A DNA stretch of 64,000 nucleotides from CAYZJD01 sp964483455 (lineage in GTDB: Bacteria > Acidobacteriota > Terriglobia > Bryobacterales > Bryobacteraceae): positions 1 through 64,000 of the forward strand of contig CAZACK010000015.1 in the NCBI GenBank assembly GCA_964483455.1, read 5' to 3'. The notes beneath the pieces are model-generated. The model had not been told where the DNA came from. It saw only the letters and a program-made list of their open reading frames with translations, and did no database searches. This document shows, piece by piece, positions 15,788 through 24,236 of the stretch (positions are counted from its first letter, which is position 1; every line of letters begins with the position of its first letter). The translations under genes were made by a program, and so were the position numbers.

Positions 15788-16435
15788 ATGGTTCGCAACA
15801 CCCTGGCTCGCCGCTCTTTCCTGTGTTCGCCGCTGGTCGCTATCGGCGCACCCGGGGCGGAGGCCACCGCCAAGAAGACCCGGCTCGCCGCCCAGCCCCA
15901 GGTCAAACGCGACTTCAGCAAGGACAGCCGCAGCCACAAAGTCATCTTTGCCGCCCACTGCCTGCTCAACCAGAACGCGCGGGCCGCCGGCGCCGCCGAC
16001 TTTCCATCCATGATGAAGCCCCTCCTCGCCGCCCTCCAGGAAAAGGAGATCGGCATCATCCAACTGCCTTGCCCCGAACTGCTCGTGCTCGGCCTCGGGC
16101 GCGACCGGGATGTCCCGCCGCTCGAAACCATCGACGAAGGGCTTGAACTGCCGGAGGCGCAGGTCCGCCTCGCCCGCCTCATCGACGAGATCATCTTCCA
16201 GATCAAGGAGTACCAGTGGCAGGGATTCCACATCGTCGGCATCCTTGGCAAGAACGGGAGCCCCTCCTGCGGCGTAGAAACCACCAGCGTTAGGTCGCGC
16301 TTCGGCCCAGGAGAGGGCGTGTTCATCCGCCTGCTGGAGCAGCGCCTGAAAGCTGAATCACTCGACATCGATGTCAAGGGCATCGACGACCACCGCCAGC
16401 AAGAAGCCGTGGACTGGGTCTCCCAGCGCGTCTAG
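15788..16435 (+). CDS. TudS-related putative desulfidase with Tat-like leader
   Basis: The 215-residue protein keeps three Cys in the pattern of the DUF523/TudS group, which hold an iron-sulfur cluster: HCLLNQNAR (near residue 58), QLPCPELLVLGLGRDRD and GKNGSPSCGVETT. TudS removes sulfur from thiouracil; this branch resembles the CD3072-type putative desulfidases whose substrate is unknown. The N-terminus MVRNTLARRSFLCSPLVAIG carries an RRSFL motif and a weak hydrophobic stretch ending in APGAEA, like a Tat signal, which would fit export of a folded cluster protein. Start ATG 15788 is the first in frame. The Tat claim is an inference. Confidence 0.75.
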   Translation: MVRNTLARRSFLCSPLVAIGAPGAEATAKKTRLAAQPQVKRDFSKDSRSHKVIFAAHCLLNQNARAAGAADFPSMMKPLLAALQEKEIGIIQLPCPELLVLGLGRDRDVPPLETIDEGLELPEAQVRLARLIDEIIFQIKEYQWQGFHIVGILGKNGSPSCGVETTSVRSRFGPGEGVFIRLLEQRLKAESLDIDVKGIDDHRQQEAVDWVSQRV

Positions 16436-16490
16436 CGGCAAAAAGGCCCAGGATTCAGGTGTCTGAAGCTCCTCCCTGCACCAGCCAGGC

Positions 16491-17621
16491 TCATTTGGGG
16501 GGATTGTCGGGGGAACCACCCCAGCGCTCCGCCGCCCCCGCCACCGCCTCGGACACTTTGCGCAACAGCTCGCCCTTATCCACATCCACCGGACGGTTGG
16601 TCAGCACGACGCAGATCAGTTCCTTCTCGGGGTCCGCCCAGGCGATGGTCCCGGTGGCGCCGACGTGACCGAAGGTGTTCGGCGACACGCGCTTGCCGAA
16701 GTAGTTCCAGGCCCGCGAGCCGGCCAGCGCCCAGCCCAGTCCCCACGGCGAGTGGAGTCCCCGGTTCTGGTCGGTGATCATCGCCTTCGCCGTCTCCGGC
16801 TTCAGCAGCCGGCGCCCCTCGTAGGCTCCACCGTTGAGGAATGTTTGCAGAAGAGCCGCGAGGTCCGTAGTGGTGGCGTGCATCCCGCCCCAGGGAGCGC
16901 CAAGGTCCCGCCAGTATTCCGTGCTCCATCCATAGATGGCGAGGTCCTGCTTGCTCGCCTCGGGCGGGCCGGAAGACCAGACGGTCTCGCTCACCCGCCG
17001 CTTGCCAAGCCCGAGGGAGCTGTTCTTCATCCCTAGAACACGGAAGATCTCGCGACGCAGGAAGTCTCGCAACCGCTCTCCGGTCACCCGCTGCACGATC
17101 TCCCCCGCCAGCAGCGTCCCCATGCTCTGGTAGCTCACCCGCGTGCCCGGGGTGAACAGGAGCGGCGTGGCGCAGGTCCGGCGCACAAACTCACTGAGTG
17201 GGGCGTGCGCCCTCCGCAACTGGAGATTCTCCGGCAGCATGTCTGGCAGGCCGGAGGTATGCGACAGCAGATGGCGGACAAGCACCCGTCCCCGCTCGCC
17301 GCCGCGGAACTCGGGGATGTACCGCGACACCGGATCGTCGAGCGACACCCGTCCTCGCTCGACCAGCAGCATGACCGCGGTGGCCGTCACCGGCTTGGTG
17401 ATCGAAGCCAGCAGGAATACGGAATCGGGCTCGACCGGCGGCGCATCCGGCTCCGGCGACATGCGCCCGAATGCTTCGTGGAGCGCGATCGTCCCCCGCC
17501 GCGCCACGAGCATCGCCGCGGCTCCGAGTTGTCCTTGGTCCACTTCAGACCGGAGCAGACGGGACGCCCCCTCCAGGCGCGGGCCTGACAGCCCGGCGTC
17601 CGCCGGCGTTGTCGTACGCAT
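16491..17621 (-). CDS. Serine hydrolase of the beta-lactamase/class C family
   Basis: The active-site SxxK appears as ASITKPVTA, the Tyr motif as YQSMGTLL (YxN-like), and the third motif as HVGATG near the end. These define the beta-lactamase/EstB/DD-peptidase superfamily (Pfam Beta-lactamase); such proteins act as esterases or peptidases, and real antibiotic hydrolysis cannot be assumed. I start at ATG 17621 (376 residues). The frame is open to a TTG at 17693, which would add a leader-like LLRISCLIPSLIGQPLVG, so export is possible; neither start has a good ribosome binding site. Confidence 0.85.
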   Translation of the reverse strand: MRTTTPADAGLSGPRLEGASRLLRSEVDQGQLGAAAMLVARRGTIALHEAFGRMSPEPDAPPVEPDSVFLLASITKPVTATAVMLLVERGRVSLDDPVSRYIPEFRGGERGRVLVRHLLSHTSGLPDMLPENLQLRRAHAPLSEFVRRTCATPLLFTPGTRVSYQSMGTLLAGEIVQRVTGERLRDFLRREIFRVLGMKNSSLGLGKRRVSETVWSSGPPEASKQDLAIYGWSTEYWRDLGAPWGGMHATTTDLAALLQTFLNGGAYEGRRLLKPETAKAMITDQNRGLHSPWGLGWALAGSRAWNYFGKRVSPNTFGHVGATGTIAWADPEKELICVVLTNRPVDVDKGELLRKVSEAVAGAAERWGGSPDNPPK

Positions 17622-17697
17622 CTGCCCCACGAGTGGTTGGCCGATCAAAGACGGTATCAGGCAACTGATCCGGAGGAGAGTTGCAGGTGCCAAGCCT

Positions 17698-17868
17698 CTA
17701 CGTAAAGTTCAACACCCGGTAAACCACGTATCCCCACGAGCACAGGGTGTGGAAGACCAGAGTCTGGATCGGGTTGCCCTGCGAAAAGGAGAAGAACATG
17801 GCTACGACGCAGCCCGTCAAATAGACCGTGCCATAGCTTAGCGAATCGATTTTCGAAGTTGCTCTCAT
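17698..17868 (-). CDS. Small two-helix membrane protein, 56 residues
   Basis: From ATG 17868 the frame encodes MRATSKIDSLSYGTVYLTGC and then two hydrophobic stretches (VYLTGCVVAMFFSFSQG and TLVFHTLCSWGYVVYRVLN), a plausible two-span inner-membrane protein. The hydrophobic pattern, sensible start and lack of competing frames support a real gene. It lies between the serine hydrolase and folC, pointing away from folC. I do not recognise a family and no function is suggested. Confidence 0.6.
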   Translation of the reverse strand: MRATSKIDSLSYGTVYLTGCVVAMFFSFSQGNPIQTLVFHTLCSWGYVVYRVLNFT

Positions 17869-17960
17869 CCAGGTTCCGCCTGTGGCCAGCTTCCTGCCGG
17901 TTTGCCGCGTCTCTACGAGCGAGTGTAACATGAGGCACAGCCCGAAGCACGAGCAATCTG

Positions 17961-19331
17961 ATGAATTACCCGGAGTCCGTGCGCTTCCTGTACGCGCTGG
18001 GCAACGAGATCCGAACAGCGAAGCTGGGCCTGGAACGTATCGCCCGGCTACTGGAAGGGCTGGGGAGTCCCCAGCGCCATGGCCGTTTCGTGCACGTTGC
18101 CGGCACCAACGGCAAGGGATCGGTGTGCGCCATGATTGAATCTTCCCTGCGGGCGGCGGGTGTGCGGACCGGGCTGTTCACCTCGCCGCACCTGTCGGAG
18201 CCCACCGAGCGCATCCAGATCGACGGAAGGCCGGTGAGCGCGGCACAATTTGCGGAGGCATTCGACCAGGTGCACGGAGCCGCGGAGCGGATGCTTGCCG
18301 ACGGCGCCATGGATTTGCACCCGACCTATTTCGAGACGGTCGTCGCGATGGCCTTACTCACATTCCGGGATACAAACGTGGACACGGCCGTGCTGGAGGT
18401 CGGTTTGGGCGGCCGCCTGGACGCCACGAACATCGTGGAGCCGGCTATCTCTGTGATCACCCCGGTGGATTACGACCACGAGGCGTTTCTCGGCAAGAGC
18501 ATCGAGGCGATCGCCCTGGAGAAGGCCGGCATCATCAAGCGCGGCGTCCCGGTGGTGGTCGCCGCGCAGCGGCCGGAAGTGGCGGCCATCCTGGAAAGGC
18601 GGGCGGCGGAACTGGGCGCGCCGGTGCTGCGCGCCGGCGCCTGGACGGTCGAGCAATCCGAGTCGCACGCGCACGGAAACCGCTTCCGGGTCAGCGGGCC
18701 GGCTTCGCTCCGGATCGAATGCCCGCTCGCGGGCGAGCACCAGATTGCGAACGCGCTGACGGCGATCGCCGCTCTCCACACACTGGGCATTCCCGCCGCG
18801 GCGGTTGAGGCGGGCATCCGGAACACTCGCTGGCCGGGCCGCCTCGAGTTCGTCGCCGAGCGCCCGGACATCGTTTTGGATGGCGCGCACAACCCGTCCG
18901 GCGCCCGGTCGCTGGCCGCCTACATCGATCGGTTCCACTCCGGACGGCGCGTCTGGCTGATCTACGGCGCGATGCGGGACAAAGCGGTATCCGAGATGAC
19001 CGGCATCCTGTTCCCACACGCCGGCGAGATCATCCTGACGGCGCCGAGACAGCCGCGCGCACTTCGGCCGGAGGCGATCGCGTCGATGGTGGACCATCGC
19101 GCCATGCGGACGGCTCCCGATCTCGAGACGGCGCTGGCGCTGTTTCGGAAGCAGGGCGCGCCAGACGACATTGCGTTTGTCACCGGCTCACTCTTCCTGG
19201 TAGGAGAAGCCCGGGCGCTGCTCGTCCCACCACCCAACCGCCTAACCGGCCAACCGCCTAACCGAACAACAGAACAACCAGCTAACCGGTTAACCGAACA
19301 ACCGTGCTCTACATCTTCATTGACCCGCTAA
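17961..19331 (+). CDS. folC: Bifunctional folylpolyglutamate/dihydrofolate synthase FolC
   Basis: FolC adds glutamates to folates and, in bacteria, can also make dihydrofolate. The 456-residue protein has the P-loop GTNGKGSVCAM near residue 48, the ADSL-type TSPHLSEPTERIQIDG segment, VLEVGLGGRLDATN and VLDGAHNPSGARSLAAYI. The last ~25 residues (PNRLTGQPPNRTTEQPANRL) are not family sequence; they are the AACCG repeat read as protein. The gene overlaps plsC by 28 nt. ATG 17961 fits the family start. Confidence 0.93.
   Translation: MNYPESVRFLYALGNEIRTAKLGLERIARLLEGLGSPQRHGRFVHVAGTNGKGSVCAMIESSLRAAGVRTGLFTSPHLSEPTERIQIDGRPVSAAQFAEAFDQVHGAAERMLADGAMDLHPTYFETVVAMALLTFRDTNVDTAVLEVGLGGRLDATNIVEPAISVITPVDYDHEAFLGKSIEAIALEKAGIIKRGVPVVVAAQRPEVAAILERRAAELGAPVLRAGAWTVEQSESHAHGNRFRVSGPASLRIECPLAGEHQIANALTAIAALHTLGIPAAAVEAGIRNTRWPGRLEFVAERPDIVLDGAHNPSGARSLAAYIDRFHSGRRVWLIYGAMRDKAVSEMTGILFPHAGEIILTAPRQPRALRPEAIASMVDHRAMRTAPDLETALALFRKQGAPDDIAFVTGSLFLVGEARALLVPPPNRLTGQPPNRTTEQPANRLTEQPCSTSSLTR
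19228..19303. repeat. AACCG-type low-complexity repeat at the folC/plsC junction
   Basis: Units such as CCAACCGCCTAACCG and ACCGAACAACCG follow each other from 19228 to 19303, in the same sequence family as the right arm at 1321-1363. Here only one orientation is present, so no hairpin forms. The repeat encodes the folC tail and carries the plsC start codon at its end. Confidence 0.75.
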
Positions 19332-20020
19332 TCGCTCTTTGCACTGTCCTCATGGGCACGCTGTCCCTGGTATCGACGTTGTTCGATTCCACCGGCAGGC
19401 TGCCGCACCGGATCGCGCGAATCTGGTCGCGCATGGTGCTGGCGGTGAGCGGCGTCCGGGTTTCGGTCGACGGTCTCGGGAAGATCCGTCCTGATTCAAG
19501 CTACGTGATCGTCTCGAATCACCTGAGCCTGATGGACACGCCGCTGGTGCTGGCGACACTTCCGCTCCAGTTCCGGTTCCTGGCGAAGGTGGGCTTGTTC
19601 AAGGTGCCGTTTATCGGCTACCACCTGAGCCGCGCGGGCCACATCCCGATCCCGCGGGGCGACGCGCGCGGGTCGCTCAAGGCGATGGCGGAAACGGCCC
19701 GCCTCATCCGGGAGCGCGGCATCTCGGCGCTGGTGTTCCCGGAAGGAGGGCGCTCGCCCGGTGAGCTCCGGGAGTTCAAGGAAGGCGCGGCGTACATTGC
19801 GATCAAGGCCGGGGTGCCCGCGGTTCCGGTGGCGATACAAGGCACTCGAGCCGTCCTGCCGATGGGCTCGCTCGCCGTGCGGCCCGGCCGCGTGAGCCTG
19901 CGCATCGGCGATCCGATCCCCACCGCCGGCCTCACCCTGAAGGATCGGGAAGCGCTCACGCGGCAGCTTCGCCAGCGGATCCTCGAGTTGCTCGAAGCGC
20001 CCGCGCAGCCCACCGGCTGA
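19304..20020 (+). CDS. plsC: 1-acyl-sn-glycerol-3-phosphate acyltransferase
   Basis: The enzyme puts the second acyl chain on lysophosphatidic acid in the inner membrane. Acyltransferase motif I is NHLSLMD (NHx4D), motif III is FPEGGRS and motif IV is VPVAIQG; a hydrophobic segment sits at the N-terminus (LYIFIDPLIALCTVLMGTLS). GTG 19304 gives the family-length 238 residues and lies inside the end of folC, so translation is probably coupled. The phrase IPIPRGDARGSLKAM also fits PlsC. Confidence 0.9.
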   Translation: MLYIFIDPLIALCTVLMGTLSLVSTLFDSTGRLPHRIARIWSRMVLAVSGVRVSVDGLGKIRPDSSYVIVSNHLSLMDTPLVLATLPLQFRFLAKVGLFKVPFIGYHLSRAGHIPIPRGDARGSLKAMAETARLIRERGISALVFPEGGRSPGELREFKEGAAYIAIKAGVPAVPVAIQGTRAVLPMGSLAVRPGRVSLRIGDPIPTAGLTLKDREALTRQLRQRILELLEAPAQPTG

Positions 20021-20054
20021 CCCGCCTATACTCAAGGATTGCCCAGTCAGACGC

Positions 20055-21125
20055 ATGAGAACCTTTGCTCTCGCTCTCGGCGTTTCGGCGCTCGCCGCGC
20101 AGACCCTGACCTTCGAGGAGTACGAGCCGAAATCGTCCCTGGTCGTCCCCCAGCATATCGTCACGCGGGCGAAGTACCCGTTCATCGACGTTCATAACCA
20201 CCAGCGAGGCGACCTGTCGGCGGAGCGGGGCCATCAGCTCATCCGCGACATGGACGCGCTCAACATGCGCGTGATGGTGAACCTGAGTGGTGGGAGCGGA
20301 GAACGGCTGCGCAACACCGTCGCGAGCATGAAGCGTTACAAAGGCCGGTTCGTGGTTTTCGCCAACCTCGACTTCGCGGGTCTCGACGATGCCGGCTTCG
20401 GCAGGCGCGCCGCCGCGCAGCTCGAAGAAGACGTCCGCAACGGCGCGCAGGGGTTGAAGATCTACAAGAACTTCGGCATGGACTTGAAGGACCCCGTCGG
20501 CAGGCGCGTTCCCGTCGACGATCCCCGTCTGGATCCGGTGTGGGAGGCTTGCGCGCGGCTCGGCATTCCGGTGTTGATCCATACCGGCGATCCCCGGCAA
20601 TTCTGGCAGCCCATGGACCGCTTCAACGAGCGCTGGCTCGAGCTGAAGGAAGTCCCTTCGCGCGCCAGGCCGCCCGGCCGCTACCCGCCGTGGGAAACGA
20701 TCATGGCCGAGCAGCACAGCCTGTTCGCGCGGCACCCGAAGACCACCTTCATCAACGCCCACCTGGGCTGGCTCGGCGGCGACCTGGCCGAACTGGGCCG
20801 GCTCATGGACAAGCTGCCGAACATGTACACCGAGATCGGCGCCGTCCTGGCGGAATTGGGCCGCCAGCCGCGCGCGGCCCGGCAGTGGTTCCTCCGCTAC
20901 CAGGACCGCGTCATGTTTGGCAAGGACTCCTGGAACCCCTCTGAATACCACACTTACTTCCGTGTGCTGGAAACGGCGGACGAGTACTTCGATTATTACC
21001 GGAAGCGCCACGCCTTCTGGAAGATGTACGGCCTCGATGTGCCGGACGAGGTACTGAAGAAGGTGTACTACAAGAACGCGCTGCGGGTGATCCCAGGGAT
21101 CGACCCGTCGGGTTTTCCGAAGTGA
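20055..21125 (+). CDS. Exported amidohydrolase (TIM-barrel, family 2)
   Basis: The 356-residue protein has a signal peptide (MRTFALALGVSALAAQ) and an amidohydrolase-2 barrel. The first metal motif is FIDVHNHQRGD (HxH-like, residues ~43-50), with LIHTGDPRQFW, FINAHLGWLGGD and VMFGKDSWNP supplying the later His and Asp ligands. Related proteins are decarboxylases or lactone hydrolases; the substrate is not evident. It follows plsC by 34 nt on the same strand and may be co-transcribed. Confidence 0.85.
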   Translation: MRTFALALGVSALAAQTLTFEEYEPKSSLVVPQHIVTRAKYPFIDVHNHQRGDLSAERGHQLIRDMDALNMRVMVNLSGGSGERLRNTVASMKRYKGRFVVFANLDFAGLDDAGFGRRAAAQLEEDVRNGAQGLKIYKNFGMDLKDPVGRRVPVDDPRLDPVWEACARLGIPVLIHTGDPRQFWQPMDRFNERWLELKEVPSRARPPGRYPPWETIMAEQHSLFARHPKTTFINAHLGWLGGDLAELGRLMDKLPNMYTEIGAVLAELGRQPRAARQWFLRYQDRVMFGKDSWNPSEYHTYFRVLETADEYFDYYRKRHAFWKMYGLDVPDEVLKKVYYKNALRVIPGIDPSGFPK

Positions 21126-21552
21126 GCGTCTGGAGACGGGCCAGGGCAGGCCCGTCCCCGGCCGGGATTACGGCACCCTCGGTCGGTTTCGAAAGAGGAT
21201 CTGCCGGATCTGCTCTCCCGCTGTTCCGCCGCACCGGGCGGCATCGGACCGGTATCGACCGTGGCCCAATCCGAGCACAAAACCCCGCCGGGCGACGCGT
21301 ACATTGTGGTGAGGTTCGGTCAAGATTCTGCGTGGGTGGGATGGCGGCGAATCCTCCGGGTTACTGAACGGGTTCACATTCCGGGCGTTCCCCAGCGTGA
21401 ACTTGCGTCGCTATCTCTTCGCGCACCGGCGGCGTCAAGCGGAGAAACAGACCACAAACTCCTGACGGACGCCGTATGGGGTGATTATCGGGCGGGACTG
21501 CGCTTCAGTCAAGCCCCTGCGCGGCCACGAATGGCTATGGGGCCTATTGGTA
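21126..21552. other. Intergenic stretch without a recognised gene
   Basis: No frame in either direction has a ribosome binding site and protein-like composition. The first 50 bases hold a GC-rich self-complementary patch (GACGGGCCAGGGCAGGCCCGTC, 21132-21153) that could be a terminator for the amidohydrolase gene, though no U-run follows. Confidence 0.45.
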
Positions 21553-22797
21553 CTATTCAGCGACGACCCGCATCCGCAGCCGCTTTCCGTACGTCAGTGT
21601 CCGCCACAGCCACTCCGCCGGTCCGAAGCGGAACCGCGCGAGCCACCAGTCGCTGAGCGGAATCTGGAAGGCGAAGATTCCGACGGCCAGGCACACGGCC
21701 GCCGCCGGCCCCACCTTTCCGTACAGGCGCAGGCCGTAGCTGTACATCAGTGTCGTGCACACCAGCGACTGAAACAGGTAGTTGCTGAGAGCCGTCCGGC
21801 CGACCTTGCCCAGTGGCGCCAGCCGGGCGCGCCAGGTCTCGTTCGCCGAAAGGATCGCGATCCCCGAGATGTAGCAGAGGCACAGCGGGGCGGCGCCGGC
21901 CACGAAGAGGAGCATCGCTCCGGCCGCTGCGGGCGTCGGCAGGTTGGGATTCACAGATTCGAAGGCCACCACCGCGGCGAGACTGCCGAGGATCGCGGGC
22001 GCCGCCGAGTTTCGAAACACCCGGCGGAACAGCGGGAGGCTTCCCGGGAGATCCTGGAAGACACCGCGGCGCCCCGCGTACAGACCGGCCAGGAACCACG
22101 CCAGGATAAGCGAGCCGTACATCAGCATGCGCCCCAGGACAAACGCCGCGTCCTTCGCCCGCTGCGCCATGATGTCCGCCAGCGATCCTTGCCCGTACGC
22201 GCGGAGCGCCTGCCCGATAGCTACCCTGGCTTTGGCGATGTCCCCGGCCGGATCGCTCTTCATGACGCCGGTTTCCGTCAGGACCCAGGTCGCTCCGGTG
22301 ACAACGATGGGAAGCAGCGCCAACACCACAAACCAGATCAGCAAGGTCTTTGGAGAGCGATTGCGGAACAGCAGCAGAACGAACCCGATCAGGGCGTAGG
22401 TGACCAGGATGTCTCCGTACCAGATCAGAAACGCGTGGACTAGGCCGATCCCGATCAGCACCGACAGCCGCCGGGAATAGAACCGAACGAATCGTACCCC
22501 CCGCGCCTCAGCCCGCGCCATCTGCACCGACAGGCCGAGCCCAAACAGGAACGAGAAAGTGCTGTAGAACTTGCCCTGGGCGAAGAACTGAATCAGGTAT
22601 TCCGCGATCCGGTCCGCCGGCAGCTTCCAAGGGTGGGCGTTGAGTGTGTAGATTTCGAGCGGGGCGGCGAACGCGCCCATGTTCACCAGCAGGATGCCGA
22701 ACACCGCGAAACCGCGCAGAATATCCAGCGCTTCGATGCGCTCGGTTGCGGAGACGGGCTCGATGACAGGTGCGGCCGCAGGCGTTCCCTCAGACAT
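21553..22797 (-). CDS. DUF418 family membrane protein
   Basis: A 414-residue polytopic protein with about ten hydrophobic segments. The start region ERIEALDILRGFAVFGILLV and the end ALSNYLFQSLVCTTLMYSYG followed by FRFGPAEWLWRTLTYGKRLR are the defining DUF418 features. Related proteins are thought to act in the cell envelope but the biochemical role is unknown. I choose ATG 22797 (MSEGTPAAAP); the frame is open to 22836. It stands alone between two unrelated genes. Confidence 0.88.
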   Translation of the reverse strand: MSEGTPAAAPVIEPVSATERIEALDILRGFAVFGILLVNMGAFAAPLEIYTLNAHPWKLPADRIAEYLIQFFAQGKFYSTFSFLFGLGLSVQMARAEARGVRFVRFYSRRLSVLIGIGLVHAFLIWYGDILVTYALIGFVLLLFRNRSPKTLLIWFVVLALLPIVVTGATWVLTETGVMKSDPAGDIAKARVAIGQALRAYGQGSLADIMAQRAKDAAFVLGRMLMYGSLILAWFLAGLYAGRRGVFQDLPGSLPLFRRVFRNSAAPAILGSLAAVVAFESVNPNLPTPAAAGAMLLFVAGAAPLCLCYISGIAILSANETWRARLAPLGKVGRTALSNYLFQSLVCTTLMYSYGLRLYGKVGPAAAVCLAVGIFAFQIPLSDWWLARFRFGPAEWLWRTLTYGKRLRMRVVAE

Positions 22798-22880
22798 GAT
22801 CTGTGTGAGGATAGTCCGGCCCGCCTGGGAAGTCAACGCTGGCAGGAGTCACCCGGCCCACGGCCGGGCCGCGACGGGCC

Positions 22881-22949
22881 TCAGCCGCCTGTGAACCGGC
22901 TGAGCACCAGCCATGCGGCCAGCAGAAGGATGATCCAAATCGCGTCCAT
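22881..22949 (-). CDS. Single-span membrane micropeptide, 22 residues
   Basis: The sequence between the aminotransferase and DUF418 genes encodes MDAIWIILLLAAWLVLSRF and then Thr-Gly-Gly before TGA. ATG 22949 is preceded by GAAGGAAG at a good distance. The product is one membrane helix with an acidic first residue and a basic residue after the helix. It lies 9 nt after the aminotransferase stop, so it is probably on the same transcript. I recall similarly short helix-only proteins in other environmental genomes, but no named family. Confidence 0.6.
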   Translation of the reverse strand: MDAIWIILLLAAWLVLSRFTGG

Positions 22950-22958
22950 CTTCCTTCA

Positions 22959-24164
22959 CTATACCTCCGCGCCCTCTGCGCCTCTGCGGTTAAGAAACTC
23001 GCCGAGCCGCTCCATCGCCACTTCCAGGATCCCCCGCTCCGCCGCATAGCAGATCCTCACGGAGCCTTCCCCGCCTGCGCCGAACGCGACCCCCGGCGCC
23101 AAGCCGACCTTGGACTCAAGCAGCAGCCGCCTACAGAACTCGAACGAATCCGCCACGCCGTCAATCTTCGGGAACAGATAGAACGCACCCTCCGGCTTCG
23201 GAACAGTCACGCCCGGCATCGACCGGAGCGCATTCCAGCAGAAATCGCGGTTTTCCTTGAGCCGCGCGACCATCCGCGCCAGTTCCGCTTCGCCCTCGGC
23301 CAACGCGGTCTCCGCGGCCTTCTGGCAGAAGCTCGGAGCGTGGGAGATGATGAACTCGTTCAACTGGGCCGCTCGCGCCGCCACGTCCTGGCGGGCCACC
23401 AGCCAGCCGACGCGCCATCCTGTCATACAGTAGCTCTTGGAGAACGACTGCACCACGACGACCGCGTCTTCGCGGCTTGCCTTCCGGAGGATGGAAGGCA
23501 CGGGCTCGCCCGGCGCCCCGGCTTCGTAATAGAGTCGGTCGTACACTTCGTCGGCCATCAGCCAGAGCCCGTGCCGGCGGCAGAAGTCGAGAAGCCGCTG
23601 CTGCTCGTCTTCGGTCGCCACCCAGCCGAGCGGGTTCGACGGCGAGGTGTAGAGCAGCATCTTCGTCCATTCGGTGACCGCCGACTCGAGAGCGCCGAAG
23701 TCGACCTGGTAACGCTCGCCGCACAGCGGATGCGGGATCTCGCGCGGCACGGCGTTCGCCATCCGCACGATCGCCGAGCCGTTGGGCCAGGCGGGCGTGA
23801 GCACGATCGCCTCGTCACCCGGATCGAGCAGGCATCGGATTCCCACGTTCAGCGCCTGTACGCCCGAGGCGGTGATGACGATCTCACTCGATGGATCGAT
23901 CTCGACGCCTTGCACGCGGCGGTAGTAGTCCGCCAGCGCCCGGCGCAAGGACGGCAGCCCGGCGTTCTCCGTGTAGAAGGTGAACCCGTCCGCCAAAGCT
24001 CGCGCCGCGGCACGCTTGATGAACTCCGGTGTCGGCAGGTTCGACTCGCCGAAGTACAGCCGCAGCACGCCGTCCATCGACATGGCGATCTCGGCCAGCT
24101 CGCGGATGCGCGAATGCGGCACCGCCAGCGCCGACGCCGCCAAGTTCGGTGACAGGCTACGCAA
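22959..24164 (-). CDS. Class I/II pyridoxal-phosphate aminotransferase
   Basis: The fold type I signature is clear: YTENAGLPSLRRALADYY, SPSNPLGW (the N-P of the PLP phosphate site), LMADEVYDRLYYE and the lysine motif SFSKSYCMTGWRVGW. The substrate is not readable; aspartate-type enzymes are closest. The start is TTG 24164, just after AAGGAG and GGGGGA, and lies inside one arm of a perfect 23-nt inverted repeat. The last residues (NRRGAEGAEV) come from a dispersed CTCTGCGCCTCTGCGG repeat. It follows purF after 66 nt. Confidence 0.9.
   Translation of the reverse strand: MRSLSPNLAASALAVPHSRIRELAEIAMSMDGVLRLYFGESNLPTPEFIKRAAARALADGFTFYTENAGLPSLRRALADYYRRVQGVEIDPSSEIVITASGVQALNVGIRCLLDPGDEAIVLTPAWPNGSAIVRMANAVPREIPHPLCGERYQVDFGALESAVTEWTKMLLYTSPSNPLGWVATEDEQQRLLDFCRRHGLWLMADEVYDRLYYEAGAPGEPVPSILRKASREDAVVVVQSFSKSYCMTGWRVGWLVARQDVAARAAQLNEFIISHAPSFCQKAAETALAEGEAELARMVARLKENRDFCWNALRSMPGVTVPKPEGAFYLFPKIDGVADSFEFCRRLLLESKVGLAPGVAFGAGGEGSVRICYAAERGILEVAMERLGEFLNRRGAEGAEV
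22964..22996. repeat. Dispersed CCTCTGCGCCTCTGCGG-type repeat at the aminotransferase 3' end
   Basis: The core CGCCCTCTGCGCCTCTGCGG (22971-22990) is a low-complexity string known from many environmental genomes. It encodes the tail of the aminotransferase. A variant (CTGCGTTCTCCGCGGCTCTG) at 33185-33204 encodes the tail of the YgfZ protein and touches the end of the PHP gene. Confidence 0.55.
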
Positions 24165-24236
24165 TCCCCCTTCTCTCCTTCGGGCTAAGCTCCGTTCCGG
24201 CGCGACGGGAAATGGGGATTGCGTAGCCTGTCACCG
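24147..24236 (-). promoter_or_regulatory. Perfect 23-nt inverted repeat spanning the purF end and aminotransferase start
   Basis: Bases 24147-24169 and 24214-24236 are exact reverse complements, separated by 44 nt. One arm contains the purF stop codon (24231-24233) and the other contains the aminotransferase TTG start (24162-24164). In the shared transcript a 23-bp stem would enclose the AAGGAG ribosome binding site in its loop and hide the start codon in the stem. This could be a translational control element or transcription attenuator. It is not one of the other dispersed repeats. Confidence 0.7.

Noticed and set aside
16491..17621. Antibiotic-resistance beta-lactamase
   Set aside because: The SxxK/YxN-like family includes many esterases and peptidases; nothing here indicates true beta-lactam hydrolysis.
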